Source of the DNA: an uncultured Terrimonas sp.
Lineage (GTDB): Bacteria > Bacteroidota > Bacteroidia > Chitinophagales > Chitinophagaceae
Length of the DNA: 5,433 bases
NCBI GenBank assembly: GCA_946886925.1
Contig: CAMPJQ010000225.1
Location: 1 to 5,433 of the forward strand
Reading direction: 5' to 3'
The notes beneath the pieces were generated by a model, which saw only the letters and a program-made list of their open reading frames with translations, was not told where the DNA came from and ran no database searches. The position numbers were made by a program, and so were the translations under genes. Below are positions 1 through 5,401 of this stretch, one piece after another; the stretch's first letter is position 1, and every line of letters begins with the position of its first letter.

Positions 1-131
1 GTAATTAATTGGAAGAAATCATCCTGTGGGATTTTCAAACTTTCTACCATGGCATTATGAACGCCCGTCGCTATATGCTTTTTTTGTTCATTGGTCATTC
101 CATTTTGGACCATAATTTTTGTAAAAGGCAT
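1..131 (-). CDS. Tautomerase_2-type (4-oxalocrotonate tautomerase-like) protein, N-terminal part only
   Basis: Partial gene whose reading frame stays open to the left edge, giving 43 codons plus two bases. The protein begins MPFTKIMVQNGMTNEQKKHI and continues with a VHNAMVESLKIPQDDFFQLI stretch. This is the N-terminal pattern of the longer, monomeric-annotated tautomerases (PF14552): Met-Pro start, first beta strand, then the helix with a V-H-x-A-hydrophobic-V-E pattern and an I-P-x-D-D-x-F-Q motif. Pro2 becomes the N-terminal catalytic base after Met removal in the 4-OT/MIF superfamily, which supports the ATG at 131. Family members are about 125-135 residues, so roughly two thirds lie outside the window. 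A CGGAG sequence (minus strand of 146-150) lies 14 nt upstream, longer than ideal for a ribosome-binding site. The gene starts 58 nt after the VOC gene's stop on the same strand, so co-transcription is likely. The substrate is unknown. Confidence 0.85.
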   Translation of the reverse strand, partial: MPFTKIMVQNGMTNEQKKHIATGVHNAMVESLKIPQDDFFQLI

Positions 132-189
132 TTGAATTTTGTATTCTCCGGTTAAATAAAGATTTTATCTTTTAAATAGTATTTTCAGT

Positions 190-1116
190 TCATTTAAAAA
201 TTACAGCGCATCCCCCGGCATCATTAGGACCAACAATAATTTTGCCATTCTTTTCCATAAACGAAACACTATTTTTAAATAGAACATTTTTTGCTAACTG
301 CAAATCAGAAGTCTCGATGGTGAATGCCACCATAAAAGGAATTGTTGGAGGGGTATAATTTGGCACTATCTCAGCAAGGTACTCAGGAGCAAACACTATA
401 ATTTGGGAATCACCCAGATCAATAATAAAATAATTATTTTTAATTTTCACGCCTCTATGTCCCGAAAGTTTCTCATATTTTTTTGCAACTTGCTCAGGGT
501 TTGCACAACACAAAATATGCTCTATTAGTCTGATTGCTCCATTACTATGGATCATATGCTGCGGTTGAAAAACCAATTCAGGCGTGTCAGTTTGTGCCAC
601 TTGAAGAAGGCCCTCAGGGTTTGTATCCGGGAGAAAAGCTATTGTGCGGGCTTTCATGGTTTGCTCGCCGGCTTCAGTTTGCACATTCCTCTGGAAATGT
701 TTTATTTCCGAACAAGATATTTCCAGCTCCCCAAACCTTTGTTTTATAAGTTCGATATGATTCGTGCCAAAATGCATTACATGCAAACCCTCATACCTTT
801 TAAGTGGGGGGTCTATATTATAAGGACCGAGGTTATCTTTAGGTATATTTTTCCATCTATTGGCATCAACAATGCCAAGTAGCTCAATATAATTGTTTTC
901 AAATATTGCGTGTATGTTCCCTATACCTAATGCTTCGGGATATCCTCCGGGTTCAAGAATTATCTTTGGTATTGATACCGGAGATAATAAAAAACCCAGT
1001 TTTTCATATTTTTCAGCCAGCGTATTTAGATTCGTGTTAATAACACCCACATGATGTAATATATTAAGGGTATCGTTCACCGTTATTGTTTTTGTATTTG
1101 TCATATTGTAATCCAT
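190..1116 (-). CDS. Glyoxalase-like (VOC superfamily) protein, two modules
   Basis: A 308-residue cytoplasmic protein with no signal peptide. Residues about 18-90 carry the opening of a Glyoxalase_3-like VOC module (PF13468 type): LHHVG at 20-24, a G-x-G-N-x-H-A-I-F segment at 64-72 and NNYIELLGI at 74-82, followed by RW at 87-88. His21/His22 and Glu78 are the likely metal-site residues. A family-typical H-x-N-G-A stretch at 190-194 leads into a second repeat-like half starting IEHILCCANPEQVAKKYEKL (198-217), which resembles the first half's AEKYEKLGF. VOC proteins use paired beta-alpha-beta-beta-beta modules to bind a divalent metal for isomerase, lyase or dioxygenase chemistry; the reaction here cannot be read from sequence. 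The start could be the ATG at 1116 or the one four codons later at 1104; neither has a strong Shine-Dalgarno. The tautomerase gene follows 58 nt downstream. Confidence 0.85.
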   Translation of the reverse strand: MDYNMTNTKTITVNDTLNILHHVGVINTNLNTLAEKYEKLGFLLSPVSIPKIILEPGGYPEALGIGNIHAIFENNYIELLGIVDANRWKNIPKDNLGPYNIDPPLKRYEGLHVMHFGTNHIELIKQRFGELEISCSEIKHFQRNVQTEAGEQTMKARTIAFLPDTNPEGLLQVAQTDTPELVFQPQHMIHSNGAIRLIEHILCCANPEQVAKKYEKLSGHRGVKIKNNYFIIDLGDSQIIVFAPEYLAEIVPNYTPPTIPFMVAFTIETSDLQLAKNVLFKNSVSFMEKNGKIIVGPNDAGGCAVIFK

Positions 1117-1123
1117 TTAACGG

Positions 1124-1228
1124 CGTAGTTGTTTTTAACTGCTTTATTGTGGTCATGTACTGAAGCTCCTGTAAGCCTTCTATTAACGGGGGATCTAAAC
1201 CACAAGGATTATCTAACGGGAAGGTGTG
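1124..1228 (-). pseudogene. Possible remnant of a cytochrome P450 N-terminus
   Basis: The gap between hydrolase and VOC genes holds an open minus-strand frame reading HTFPLDNPCGLDPPLIEGLQ (1228-1169), then ELQYMTTIKQLKTTTPLNG. This resembles the first 30-35 residues of soluble bacterial P450s of the CYP105/CYP107 kind, where an F-P-hydrophobic segment is followed by a (P/L)-(D/E)-P-P motif and an L-x-x-L-(R/Q) helix ending in a P-V-x-x-(V/I)-x-L strand. No ATG precedes it in frame, and no I-helix, ExxR or haem-cysteine motif is present anywhere in the window. If this is a P450 it is a dead N-terminal scrap truncated by the VOC gene's start; the frame itself runs on to a stop at 1064. The match rests on motif memory over a short stretch, so chance resemblance is possible. 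Confidence 0.35.
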
Positions 1229-1253
1229 CTTGCTGGAATGATCCCGTCGGCCT

Positions 1254-2219
1254 TTATGAAACCGCCTGCCGTATAATTTCACGGGCCTGACGTCCTTCCG
1301 GCGTTGGCATTCCGGCATAATTGTGTGGTTGGCCCTTTCGCAGATGGAGTTCAATAGATACCCCGGCCGCCCGCGCCTTTGCAGCAAGATCAACACTGTC
1401 AGGATAGAGCAAATCGAGCGTGCCGGAGAACACAATCATAGGCGCAAGACCACTAAAATCTCCGTTCAGGGGGCTAACATAGGGATGAGCTATATCTAAA
1501 TCGCCGGCATACAGGCGTGCCCCTTCAATAGTTCCTGGAATATCCAGCAGAGGATCGTGCTCAGCTATTATTATCTGTTCTGGCCGGTTCACCGATGCAT
1601 TCACCCCTGGCGAGATGAGCACTAACCTGCTTGGTTGCCGGTATCCGGAGTCCCGCAACCATTGTGCCGCTGCCAGCCCCAACCCGGCTCCTGCCGAATT
1701 GCCTACCACAGTAACTTTTGCAGATCCTGCTTTTTCCAGGATATTATGCAATAGCCTGCCCATCGCAGGAACAACATCCTTTGCGGTTGCCTGGGGTGCC
1801 AATGGATATATAGGAACAACACATCGAACATGTGCCTTTCGGGTAAGGAATGCGATGATGCGCCAATGAGCACGAACGATCTCATTGATGTAGCCGCCAC
1901 CATGCAAAAACAGAACATAATTGCCGGTCCCTGGATTTGCAGACTGCGCCGTATGATAAACGGGCCATCCTGCTTCATTCTTCAAAGTAACCGTGATGCC
2001 CCGGCCCATACCGGTTGGTTTATAGGAGCCCGGTCGCAATGCCAACCTGCGAACACGCTCTTGTACAGCAGCAACAGACGCGGTCTGCTGTTTAATAGGA
2101 AGCAACCTTAACAGGCTATTAATGCAACGGCTTTGCCAGCTCGGCTCTTTATCGTTTGACACAAACTCCCGGTGGGCTCTTGTTTCCTCATTTATGCCGT
2201 AGTTTATTTTTTTCGTCAT
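1254..2219 (-). CDS. Alpha/beta hydrolase, hormone-sensitive-lipase (fold-3) family esterase
   Basis: A 321-residue protein with the full signature of the HSL/PF07859 carboxylesterases: oxyanion-hole HGGGY at 106-110, nucleophile elbow GNSAG at 173-177 (Ser175), acid Asp269 in GTLD, and His299 in QPHNYAG. A YPLAP motif (138-142) and a DPLL motif (222-225) are also family-typical. It should hydrolyse esters of small acyl or acetyl groups in the cytoplasm; the substrate is unknown. No signal peptide is visible. Residues 1-25 (MTKKINYGINEETRAHREFV onward) are polar and AT-rich, while the usual family start resembles the segment from PSWQSR (26-31). No other ATG occurs before codon 71, so the ATG at 2219 is kept. 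Sampled lines are 52-58% G+C, far above most neighbours, suggesting transfer. A Bacteroidota-type promoter candidate lies 37-66 nt upstream. Confidence 0.92.
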   Translation of the reverse strand: MTKKINYGINEETRAHREFVSNDKEPSWQSRCINSLLRLLPIKQQTASVAAVQERVRRLALRPGSYKPTGMGRGITVTLKNEAGWPVYHTAQSANPGTGNYVLFLHGGGYINEIVRAHWRIIAFLTRKAHVRCVVPIYPLAPQATAKDVVPAMGRLLHNILEKAGSAKVTVVGNSAGAGLGLAAAQWLRDSGYRQPSRLVLISPGVNASVNRPEQIIIAEHDPLLDIPGTIEGARLYAGDLDIAHPYVSPLNGDFSGLAPMIVFSGTLDLLYPDSVDLAAKARAAGVSIELHLRKGQPHNYAGMPTPEGRQAREIIRQAVS

Positions 2220-2255
2220 CTATTTTCTAATTCTTTGTGAAAGTATTTTGTAAGG

Positions 2256-2285
2256 TAAATTTAGTGTGTAAGATGGACCTCGCAA
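2256..2285 (-). promoter_or_regulatory. Candidate Bacteroidota-type promoter for the alpha/beta hydrolase
   Basis: On the minus strand a TTG (2285-2283) is followed after exactly 19 nt by TAAATTTA (2263-2256). This matches TTG-N19-TAnnTTT, close to the -33/-7 promoter known in Bacteroides and relatives (TTTG and TAnnTTTG); the last base is A instead of G. The implied transcript start, about seven bases further on, would give a leader of roughly 30 nt before the hydrolase ATG. The DNA is AT-rich, so a chance match is a real risk. Confidence 0.35.
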
Positions 2286-2329
2286 TTTGTGGGCGTGGAT
2301 ATTTAAATTTTATTAATAATAGTTATCTC

Positions 2330-2572
2330 TTAAAGTTCATCACACTCAAAACCCAATTGCGATATGGTCTGCTGAACACGCTGTTCATTGATTCCGGGAT
2401 CACACTCCAAACGGAGAATGTTTTCCCAATCTTCCAAATCAACATTAGCACGATATACACCATCCATTTTTTCCAGTTCGGCGCATGCGATAGCTGCTTT
2501 ATATATATCATCAATATTCGAACGGAATACCAGAATGTTTTTGGCTGCTACCAAAATTTCAGTTGGTTCCAA
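2330..2572 (-). CDS. Small HMA-like-fold protein without a CxxC motif; no ATG start
   Basis: An 80-codon frame with convincing coding character. Residues 13-79 follow a beta-alpha-beta-beta-alpha-beta layout: strand ILVFRSNI (13-20), helix IYKAAIACAELEKM (23-36), strand VYRANVDLED (39-48), strand NILRLECD (51-58), helix EQRVQQTISQLG (63-74), and end GFECDEL. This resembles short Bacteroidota proteins related to heavy-metal-associated domains, but the metal-binding CxxC of the first loop is absent; the cysteines are at 30, 57 and 77. The only upstream start codon after the in-frame stop (2576-2578) is TTG at 2572; no ATG occurs before codon 36. Homologues as I recall them start near the first strand, so TTG at codon 7, CTG at codon 14 or ATT at codon 13 are alternatives, as is a lost start. 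It stands alone, 111 nt before the hydrolase gene. Function unknown. Confidence 0.7.
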   Translation of the reverse strand: MEPTEILVAAKNILVFRSNIDDIYKAAIACAELEKMDGVYRANVDLEDWENILRLECDPGINEQRVQQTISQLGFECDEL

Positions 2573-2694
2573 TGTTTAAATATTTAGTAATAACGAAATG
2601 GGAATAAGAATGATTAACAACTTCCCTTGTTTATTATTTTCCCTTTTGAAATGCCCGGAAATTTACACTAACGTCAAAAATTGCTGCAATGGTT

Positions 2695-3144
2695 TCAGTC
2701 ATTTTTGCATAGTTTCTTTTCAAATACTGCTGAACTGATTGCGTTGAATTTAACGATGAACCAGTTTTTATTGTCCTGCAATACAATGCTATAAAAATGC
2801 TCGGTGCTTGACTGTATTTCTGATATGCCGAAGATTGTTTTCCCTTTGTATTTTTTATTTATTTTTTCACGAATGAAAAGGTCCAGCCCATTCTCCTTAT
2901 AATATTTTATTGTCTTTATTATTTTACCGTCTAAATTGAAGCAAACCCTCCCGGATACATCGTTGTCATTTTTAAAGTACGCCTCATAAGAATCACCTGA
3001 ATCAAAGAATACGGGATTCTTTATTTGAGGAAACTGATGATAAAATATTTCTTTGATCATTTCCGGTGCTCCCGGTCCTGGCATGGCAAAAATTCCGGTT
3101 GAAGCAATGATTGCAATGAAGCATAGAAAGATAATCTTTTTCAT
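2695..3144 (-). CDS. Secreted PepSY-like (BLIP-like) protein
   Basis: A 149-residue exported protein. The N-terminus is a classic Sec signal peptide: two lysines (2-3), a hydrophobic core to residue 18, and likely cleavage after Ala20 (GIFA/MPG). The mature part follows the pattern of the PepSY-like family of Bacteroidota (PF11396 type): an initial helix leading to QFPQIKNPVFFDSGDSYEAYF (38-57), then a strand with CFNLDGKIIKT (68-78), then a second half with INKKYKGKTIFGISEIQSS (95-113) and HFYSIVLQ (116-123). Such proteins are small periplasmic or secreted binding modules; the BLIP-like name comes from fold resemblance and does not show beta-lactamase inhibition. Cys68 and Cys146 could form a disulfide. 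No lipobox is present. The coding region is AT-rich (about 27% G+C in a sampled line). It is separated from both neighbours by more than 100 nt, so it is probably its own unit. Confidence 0.8.
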   Translation of the reverse strand: MKKIIFLCFIAIIASTGIFAMPGPGAPEMIKEIFYHQFPQIKNPVFFDSGDSYEAYFKNDNDVSGRVCFNLDGKIIKTIKYYKENGLDLFIREKINKKYKGKTIFGISEIQSSTEHFYSIVLQDNKNWFIVKFNAISSAVFEKKLCKND

Positions 3145-3211
3145 ATTTTTAATTTTTTTATGGTGAAGAGGCAGTTTGTTTAAAGCCCGATGATTTCAAC
3201 TGTGAGTTGGC

Positions 3212-3250
3212 CCAATTCAGGGAGATAATCTTATTTCTCTTCTGAATTGG
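3212..3250. repeat. Hairpin-forming inverted repeat, 9-bp arms
   Basis: CCAATTCAG (3212-3220) and CTGAATTGG (3242-3250) are perfect inverted repeats. Inside them GAGA (3222-3225) can pair with TCTC (3236-3239), leaving a 10-nt loop and a small asymmetric bulge. It lies between the SnoaL-like gene's stop and the PepSY-like gene's start. Neither strand has an immediate T-run after the stem, so a standard intrinsic terminator is not supported. It could instead be a processing hairpin, a 3'-end stabiliser of the reductase-SnoaL transcript, or an operator. Confidence 0.55.
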
Positions 3251-3266
3251 ATGGTTTCTCATCATT

Positions 3267-3314
3267 TTTTGAAATGTATTTAGTGATACCTGATAATGAT
3301 CGAATATTTCAAAA
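3267..3314. repeat. Long-loop inverted repeat, 9-bp arms
   Basis: TTTTGAAAT (3267-3275) and ATTTCAAAA (3306-3314) are perfect inverted repeats separated by 30 nt. ATCATT (3261-3266) can also pair with AATGAT (3295-3300), which would cross the first pairing in a pseudoknot-like order. The region lies in the 253-nt gap upstream of the PepSY-like gene. The arms are AT-rich, so chance is quite possible. Apart from this and the neighbouring hairpin I see no gene or clear promoter in 3145-3397. Confidence 0.3.
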
Positions 3315-3397
3315 TGGGACAAGAGGGAGAATTTATTTTTACAAGATTATTAACGGCCGGTACTTTACTGCTTCAGCATATGGTTCACAGCATTCTG

Positions 3398-3883
3398 TCA
3401 ATCAGGGCTAAGATCGGATACCGCCCTGCCGCTCCCGAAATCTGCAGGCACCGATACCTGTTCATGTACGATGAGCCAGGCGCCTTCAGTTTTCTTAAAA
3501 CACGCCGTCCAGCGAAGCCAGAAATCAGTAAGTTGCCCGTTCTTCAACTTTGCATTCATTCTGTTGAGGCTATAGCTAAATGCCACCTCCCTGCTTAAAG
3601 TAATATGTAGATCCCGAATCTCGTAGTTCAGAGGCGGAACGAGCATCGCAAAAGCCTTTGCCCAGGCTGCCCTTTTCGACTCCAGTCCAGCATATCGCAG
3701 TGGAGGTTCGATATCAAATGACACGATGCCCGGAGCATAGATCGACATAACATCATCAAGATTCATAACACACAGGGCCTTTACATGGTCATCTATTTGC
3801 CGGCGAACGGCGGCTTCGTCGTTTGCTTGCTGTGTACCCACAGGTACCGTTTGTTTGAAATTTGAAGCTTTTTTCATAGCCAT
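3398..3883 (-). CDS. SnoaL-like / NTF2-fold protein (SnoaL_3 type)
   Basis: A 161-residue cytoplasmic protein of the cone-shaped NTF2/SnoaL fold, closest in pattern to PF13474. Family marks are an N-terminal helix (24-48, DEAAVRRQIDDHV onward), YAPGIVSFDIEPPLRYAGLE (49-68), EIRDLHITLSREVAFSYSLN (88-107), LRWTACFKKTEGAWLIVHEQ (123-142), and the ending VSVPADFGSG. Members of this group are often annotated as ketosteroid-isomerase homologues; the pocket can serve isomerase or hydrolase chemistry or simply bind a ligand, and the substrate cannot be deduced here. Start at ATG 3883; a second ATG two codons on is also possible. It lies 28 nt downstream of the FMN-reductase gene's stop, so the two are probably co-transcribed. 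G+C is about 53% in a sampled line against about 32% in that partner, hinting at a different origin. Confidence 0.85.
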   Translation of the reverse strand: MAMKKASNFKQTVPVGTQQANDEAAVRRQIDDHVKALCVMNLDDVMSIYAPGIVSFDIEPPLRYAGLESKRAAWAKAFAMLVPPLNYEIRDLHITLSREVAFSYSLNRMNAKLKNGQLTDFWLRWTACFKKTEGAWLIVHEQVSVPADFGSGRAVSDLSPD

Positions 3884-3911
3884 TTATTTATATTAACAAA
3901 ACAATAAACGC

Positions 3912-4469
3912 TCACGCAGATGTTAGTGAAACTTTGTTTTTCATAAAATTGGTGTAAGACAATAGTTCGTTGAGGAATTTCTCTATCTGCTCCCTGATTT
4001 CATCCCGCACGGGTTCGTTGTCCTGGTCAAATGCATGGTGGATTTCGGGAACCAATAGTCGTCTTGGGAGAAGGTATCCACCAATATTGAGCAACGTAAT
4101 TTGCAGAGTATTTGAAGCGTGCACTCCGCCAAACCGCGATGTGGAAGTGGATGCAATTCCTGTCACCTTACCTACAAAATCTATTCCGCAGTATTCCATA
4201 ACATTTTTTAATGCAGCAGAAATATTGCTATGGTATTCTGGTGTTACAATAATAATCGCCTGCGAGCTTCTCAACATACCGATTATTGCTTCAACCTTTT
4301 TTACTTCTTCTTCCGAAATCACAGAACCGTAAAGTGGCAAAGAATAATTTTTTAAATCAATCAAATTAACGTTCTCCCCTCTTGACATTATTTGATTTTT
4401 GAGATAGTAAGCCAGGCGGTGGCTTTGCCTTTCCTGCCGGATACTTCCCAATAAGATTGATATTTCCAT
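3912..4469 (-). CDS. NADPH-dependent FMN reductase-like flavoprotein
   Basis: A 185-residue flavodoxin-fold protein (PF03358). It opens with strand 1 and the FMN-phosphate loop LLGSIRQERQSHRLA (6-20), matching the family's G-S-x-R-x-x-R-x-S-x-x-x-A. The second flavin-contact motif, TPEYHSNISAALKNVMEY (76-93), corresponds to the common T-P-E-Y-N-x-S-x-P-x-x-L-K-N-x-x-D-x; here Asn is His80 and the usual Pro is Ala85. STSTSRFGGVHA (108-119) is the third flavin loop. Such enzymes pass electrons from NAD(P)H to FMN, quinones, azo dyes or metals; the exact acceptor is unknown. No signal peptide, so cytoplasmic. The start ATG at 4469 directly precedes strand 1, as expected. The SnoaL-like gene follows after 28 nt, probably in one operon. 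A minus-strand TAGCTTTT (4502-4495) could be a weak -7 element, but no suitable TTG partner was found. Confidence 0.9.
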   Translation of the reverse strand: MEISILLGSIRQERQSHRLAYYLKNQIMSRGENVNLIDLKNYSLPLYGSVISEEEVKKVEAIIGMLRSSQAIIIVTPEYHSNISAALKNVMEYCGIDFVGKVTGIASTSTSRFGGVHASNTLQITLLNIGGYLLPRRLLVPEIHHAFDQDNEPVRDEIREQIEKFLNELLSYTNFMKNKVSLTSA

Positions 4470-4552
4470 TTTTTGATTTTAATTGAATTTTGATAAAAGC
4501 TATGCCCCGGTAAATCAATAGTGCAGGAAGTGGACTATTTATGCCTATTGTT

Positions 4553-4563
4553 AAACCAGGTTT
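4553..4563. repeat. Short operator-like inverted repeat
   Basis: AAACC-A-GGTTT is an 11-bp perfect dyad with a single central base, about 85 nt upstream of the FMN-reductase start. The spacing is too tight to form a hairpin, so if functional it would be a protein-binding site. There is no regulator gene in the window to pair with it, and a dyad this short can arise by chance. Confidence 0.25.
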
Positions 4564-4603
4564 CCGGTGTTTTTCTAAATGGGCTTACCCTTTAGTTCCA
4601 TGC

Positions 4604-4615
4604 TTAAATATTTAA
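4604..4615. repeat. 12-bp AT palindrome TTAAATATTTAA
   Basis: Perfect 12-bp palindrome made only of A and T in the gap between the beta-barrel gene and the reductase gene. It could be a regulator site or an easily melted segment, but in DNA this AT-rich such palindromes are common. Confidence 0.25.
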
Positions 4616-4631
4616 CAGTAAATAAATAGAC

Positions 4632-4658
4632 ATAAGGGAAATTAAAAACTCCCCTTAT
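4632..4658. repeat. Hairpin with 7-bp stem (ATAAGGG/CCCTTAT)
   Basis: ATAAGGG (4632-4638) pairs with CCCTTAT (4652-4658) around a 13-nt loop. It lies about 65 nt past the beta-barrel gene's stop. Neither side has a clean T-run; the plus side has a loose GGTCTTTGTTTT. It may be a second, weaker 3'-end structure behind the main terminator, or have no role. Confidence 0.35.
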
Positions 4659-4690
4659 TGGTCTTTGTTTTGAAGGCTATAAACAGCGTC

Positions 4691-4727
4691 TGTCAAAAGA
4701 ATAAGCATTTATACAAAAGATGCTTAT
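4691..4727 (-). terminator. Intrinsic terminator of the beta-barrel gene, containing its stop codon
   Basis: On the minus strand ATAAGCAT (4727-4720) and ATGCTTAT (4708-4701) form an 8-bp perfect stem with an 11-nt loop, followed at once by TCTTTTGACA (4700-4691). The TAA stop of the outer-membrane protein (4726-4724) sits inside the first arm. Stem plus short T-rich tail fits a Rho-independent terminator, although the stem is A/T-heavy and the tail has a C at its second position. Confidence 0.6.
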
Positions 4728-5401
4728 AAAAAGTTGTATTTTAATCCAACTTCCAGGCCACTCGTCATGTTGTAAGTTTTAGCCCTTCCTGCAGGATATG
4801 AAGCATTGACTCTGTTCTCTGCATTTGTTAAATCAGCATCGAATCTTACACCTGCGGTTAAGAATAAATTTCTATCCATTCTTAATTGGATGCCAGCTTC
4901 TGCCGCTCCGCCAAATGTTGCTTTTTCATAATGGTCATTGGTATCATCTACCAAATCTTTTCCGTCATTGTTTGTAAGTTTTGAAGTAGTTAAGAAGCTC
5001 ACCTGGGGTCCGATTTTTCCGGAGAATGAAATGAATTTTGCAGGGTTACTGTTGTATATAAAATACACAGGTACCTTTATATAATTTACTTTTTGATGGT
5101 ACTCCTCGCCGCTCAACTCATACTTTTGACCCTGCATAGAGTATAGGCCATCTATTGCCACTCCTATATTTTTCGTGAAATTATACCCGGCGCCTATTCC
5201 GAAATTGGTATTAAATGTTGCTTTACTGTTATAAAGATTATTGTCATTGTCATCTTTATTAAGAAGGAAGCTGAATTCCGGCGTGGCTTTCACGCTTAGG
5301 TTAAACCCTTTTTGGGCATTTACATTTGTTGTCATTGCCATCATTATCATAACAGATAATGAAATAAAAATAACTGATCTGTTTTTTTTGTTAACTTTCA
5401 T
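4724..5401 (-). CDS. Outer-membrane beta-barrel protein (PF13568, porin-family type)
   Basis: A 225-residue exported protein. Residues 1-29 form a Sec signal peptide: basic start (MKVNKKNR), hydrophobic core 10-23, probable cleavage NVNA/QKG after Ala29. The mature part shows alternating hydrophobic strands typical of 8-stranded barrels of this family: NLSVKATPEFSFLL (34-47), FNTNFGIGAGYNFTKNIGVA (63-82), the hallmark NYIKVPVYFIYN (106-117), FSGKIGPQVSFL (126-137), GGAAEAGIQLRM (164-175), LFLTAGVRFDADLTNA (179-194), and a C-terminal GLEVGLKYNFL strand ending in aromatic-rich residues. Two Asp/Asn-rich stretches (49-56 and 144-156) are probably surface loops. The family has no agreed transport substrate. 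The gene has its own terminator; only 32 nt of leader lie in the window, so the promoter is probably outside. AT-rich, like the reductase and PepSY-like genes. Confidence 0.88.
   Translation of the reverse strand: MKVNKKNRSVIFISLSVMIMMAMTTNVNAQKGFNLSVKATPEFSFLLNKDDNDNNLYNSKATFNTNFGIGAGYNFTKNIGVAIDGLYSMQGQKYELSGEEYHQKVNYIKVPVYFIYNSNPAKFISFSGKIGPQVSFLTTSKLTNNDGKDLVDDTNDHYEKATFGGAAEAGIQLRMDRNLFLTAGVRFDADLTNAENRVNASYPAGRAKTYNMTSGLEVGLKYNFL

Noticed and set aside
158..172. AAAGAT-TTT-ATCTTT small inverted repeat between the VOC gene and the tautomerase gene
   Set aside because: A 6-bp AT-rich stem with a 3-nt loop and no T-tail on the minus strand; too weak to call a terminator or attenuator.
534..882. 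Two overlapping plus-strand open frames (71 and 111 codons)
   Set aside because: They lie wholly inside the VOC gene on the other strand and show no recognisable domain or coding pattern; they are antisense shadows.
1615..2111. Plus-strand open frames of 84 and 93 codons and a minus-strand frame of 91 codons
   Set aside because: All overlap the hydrolase, whose catalytic motifs fix the true frame; the GC-rich sequence simply leaves other frames open.
2237..2587. Plus-strand 116-codon frame across the small HMA-like gene, plus 63-codon frames nearby
   Set aside because: Antisense or alternate-frame to the 80-codon minus-strand protein, which has a far better domain-like pattern despite lacking ATG.
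2600..2626. GGGAA/TTCCC pairing after the PepSY-like gene
   Set aside because: Only 5 bp with a 17-nt loop and no T-run; not a credible terminator, and nothing else in 2573-2694 stood out.
3296..3598. Plus-strand 100-codon open frame
   Set aside because: Mostly antisense to the end of the SnoaL-like gene; no recognisable product. Its ATG in the gap is not backed by a ribosome-binding site or promoter.
3970..4332. Plus-strand 120-codon open frame
   Set aside because: Entirely antisense to the FMN reductase, whose flavin-binding motifs are unambiguous.
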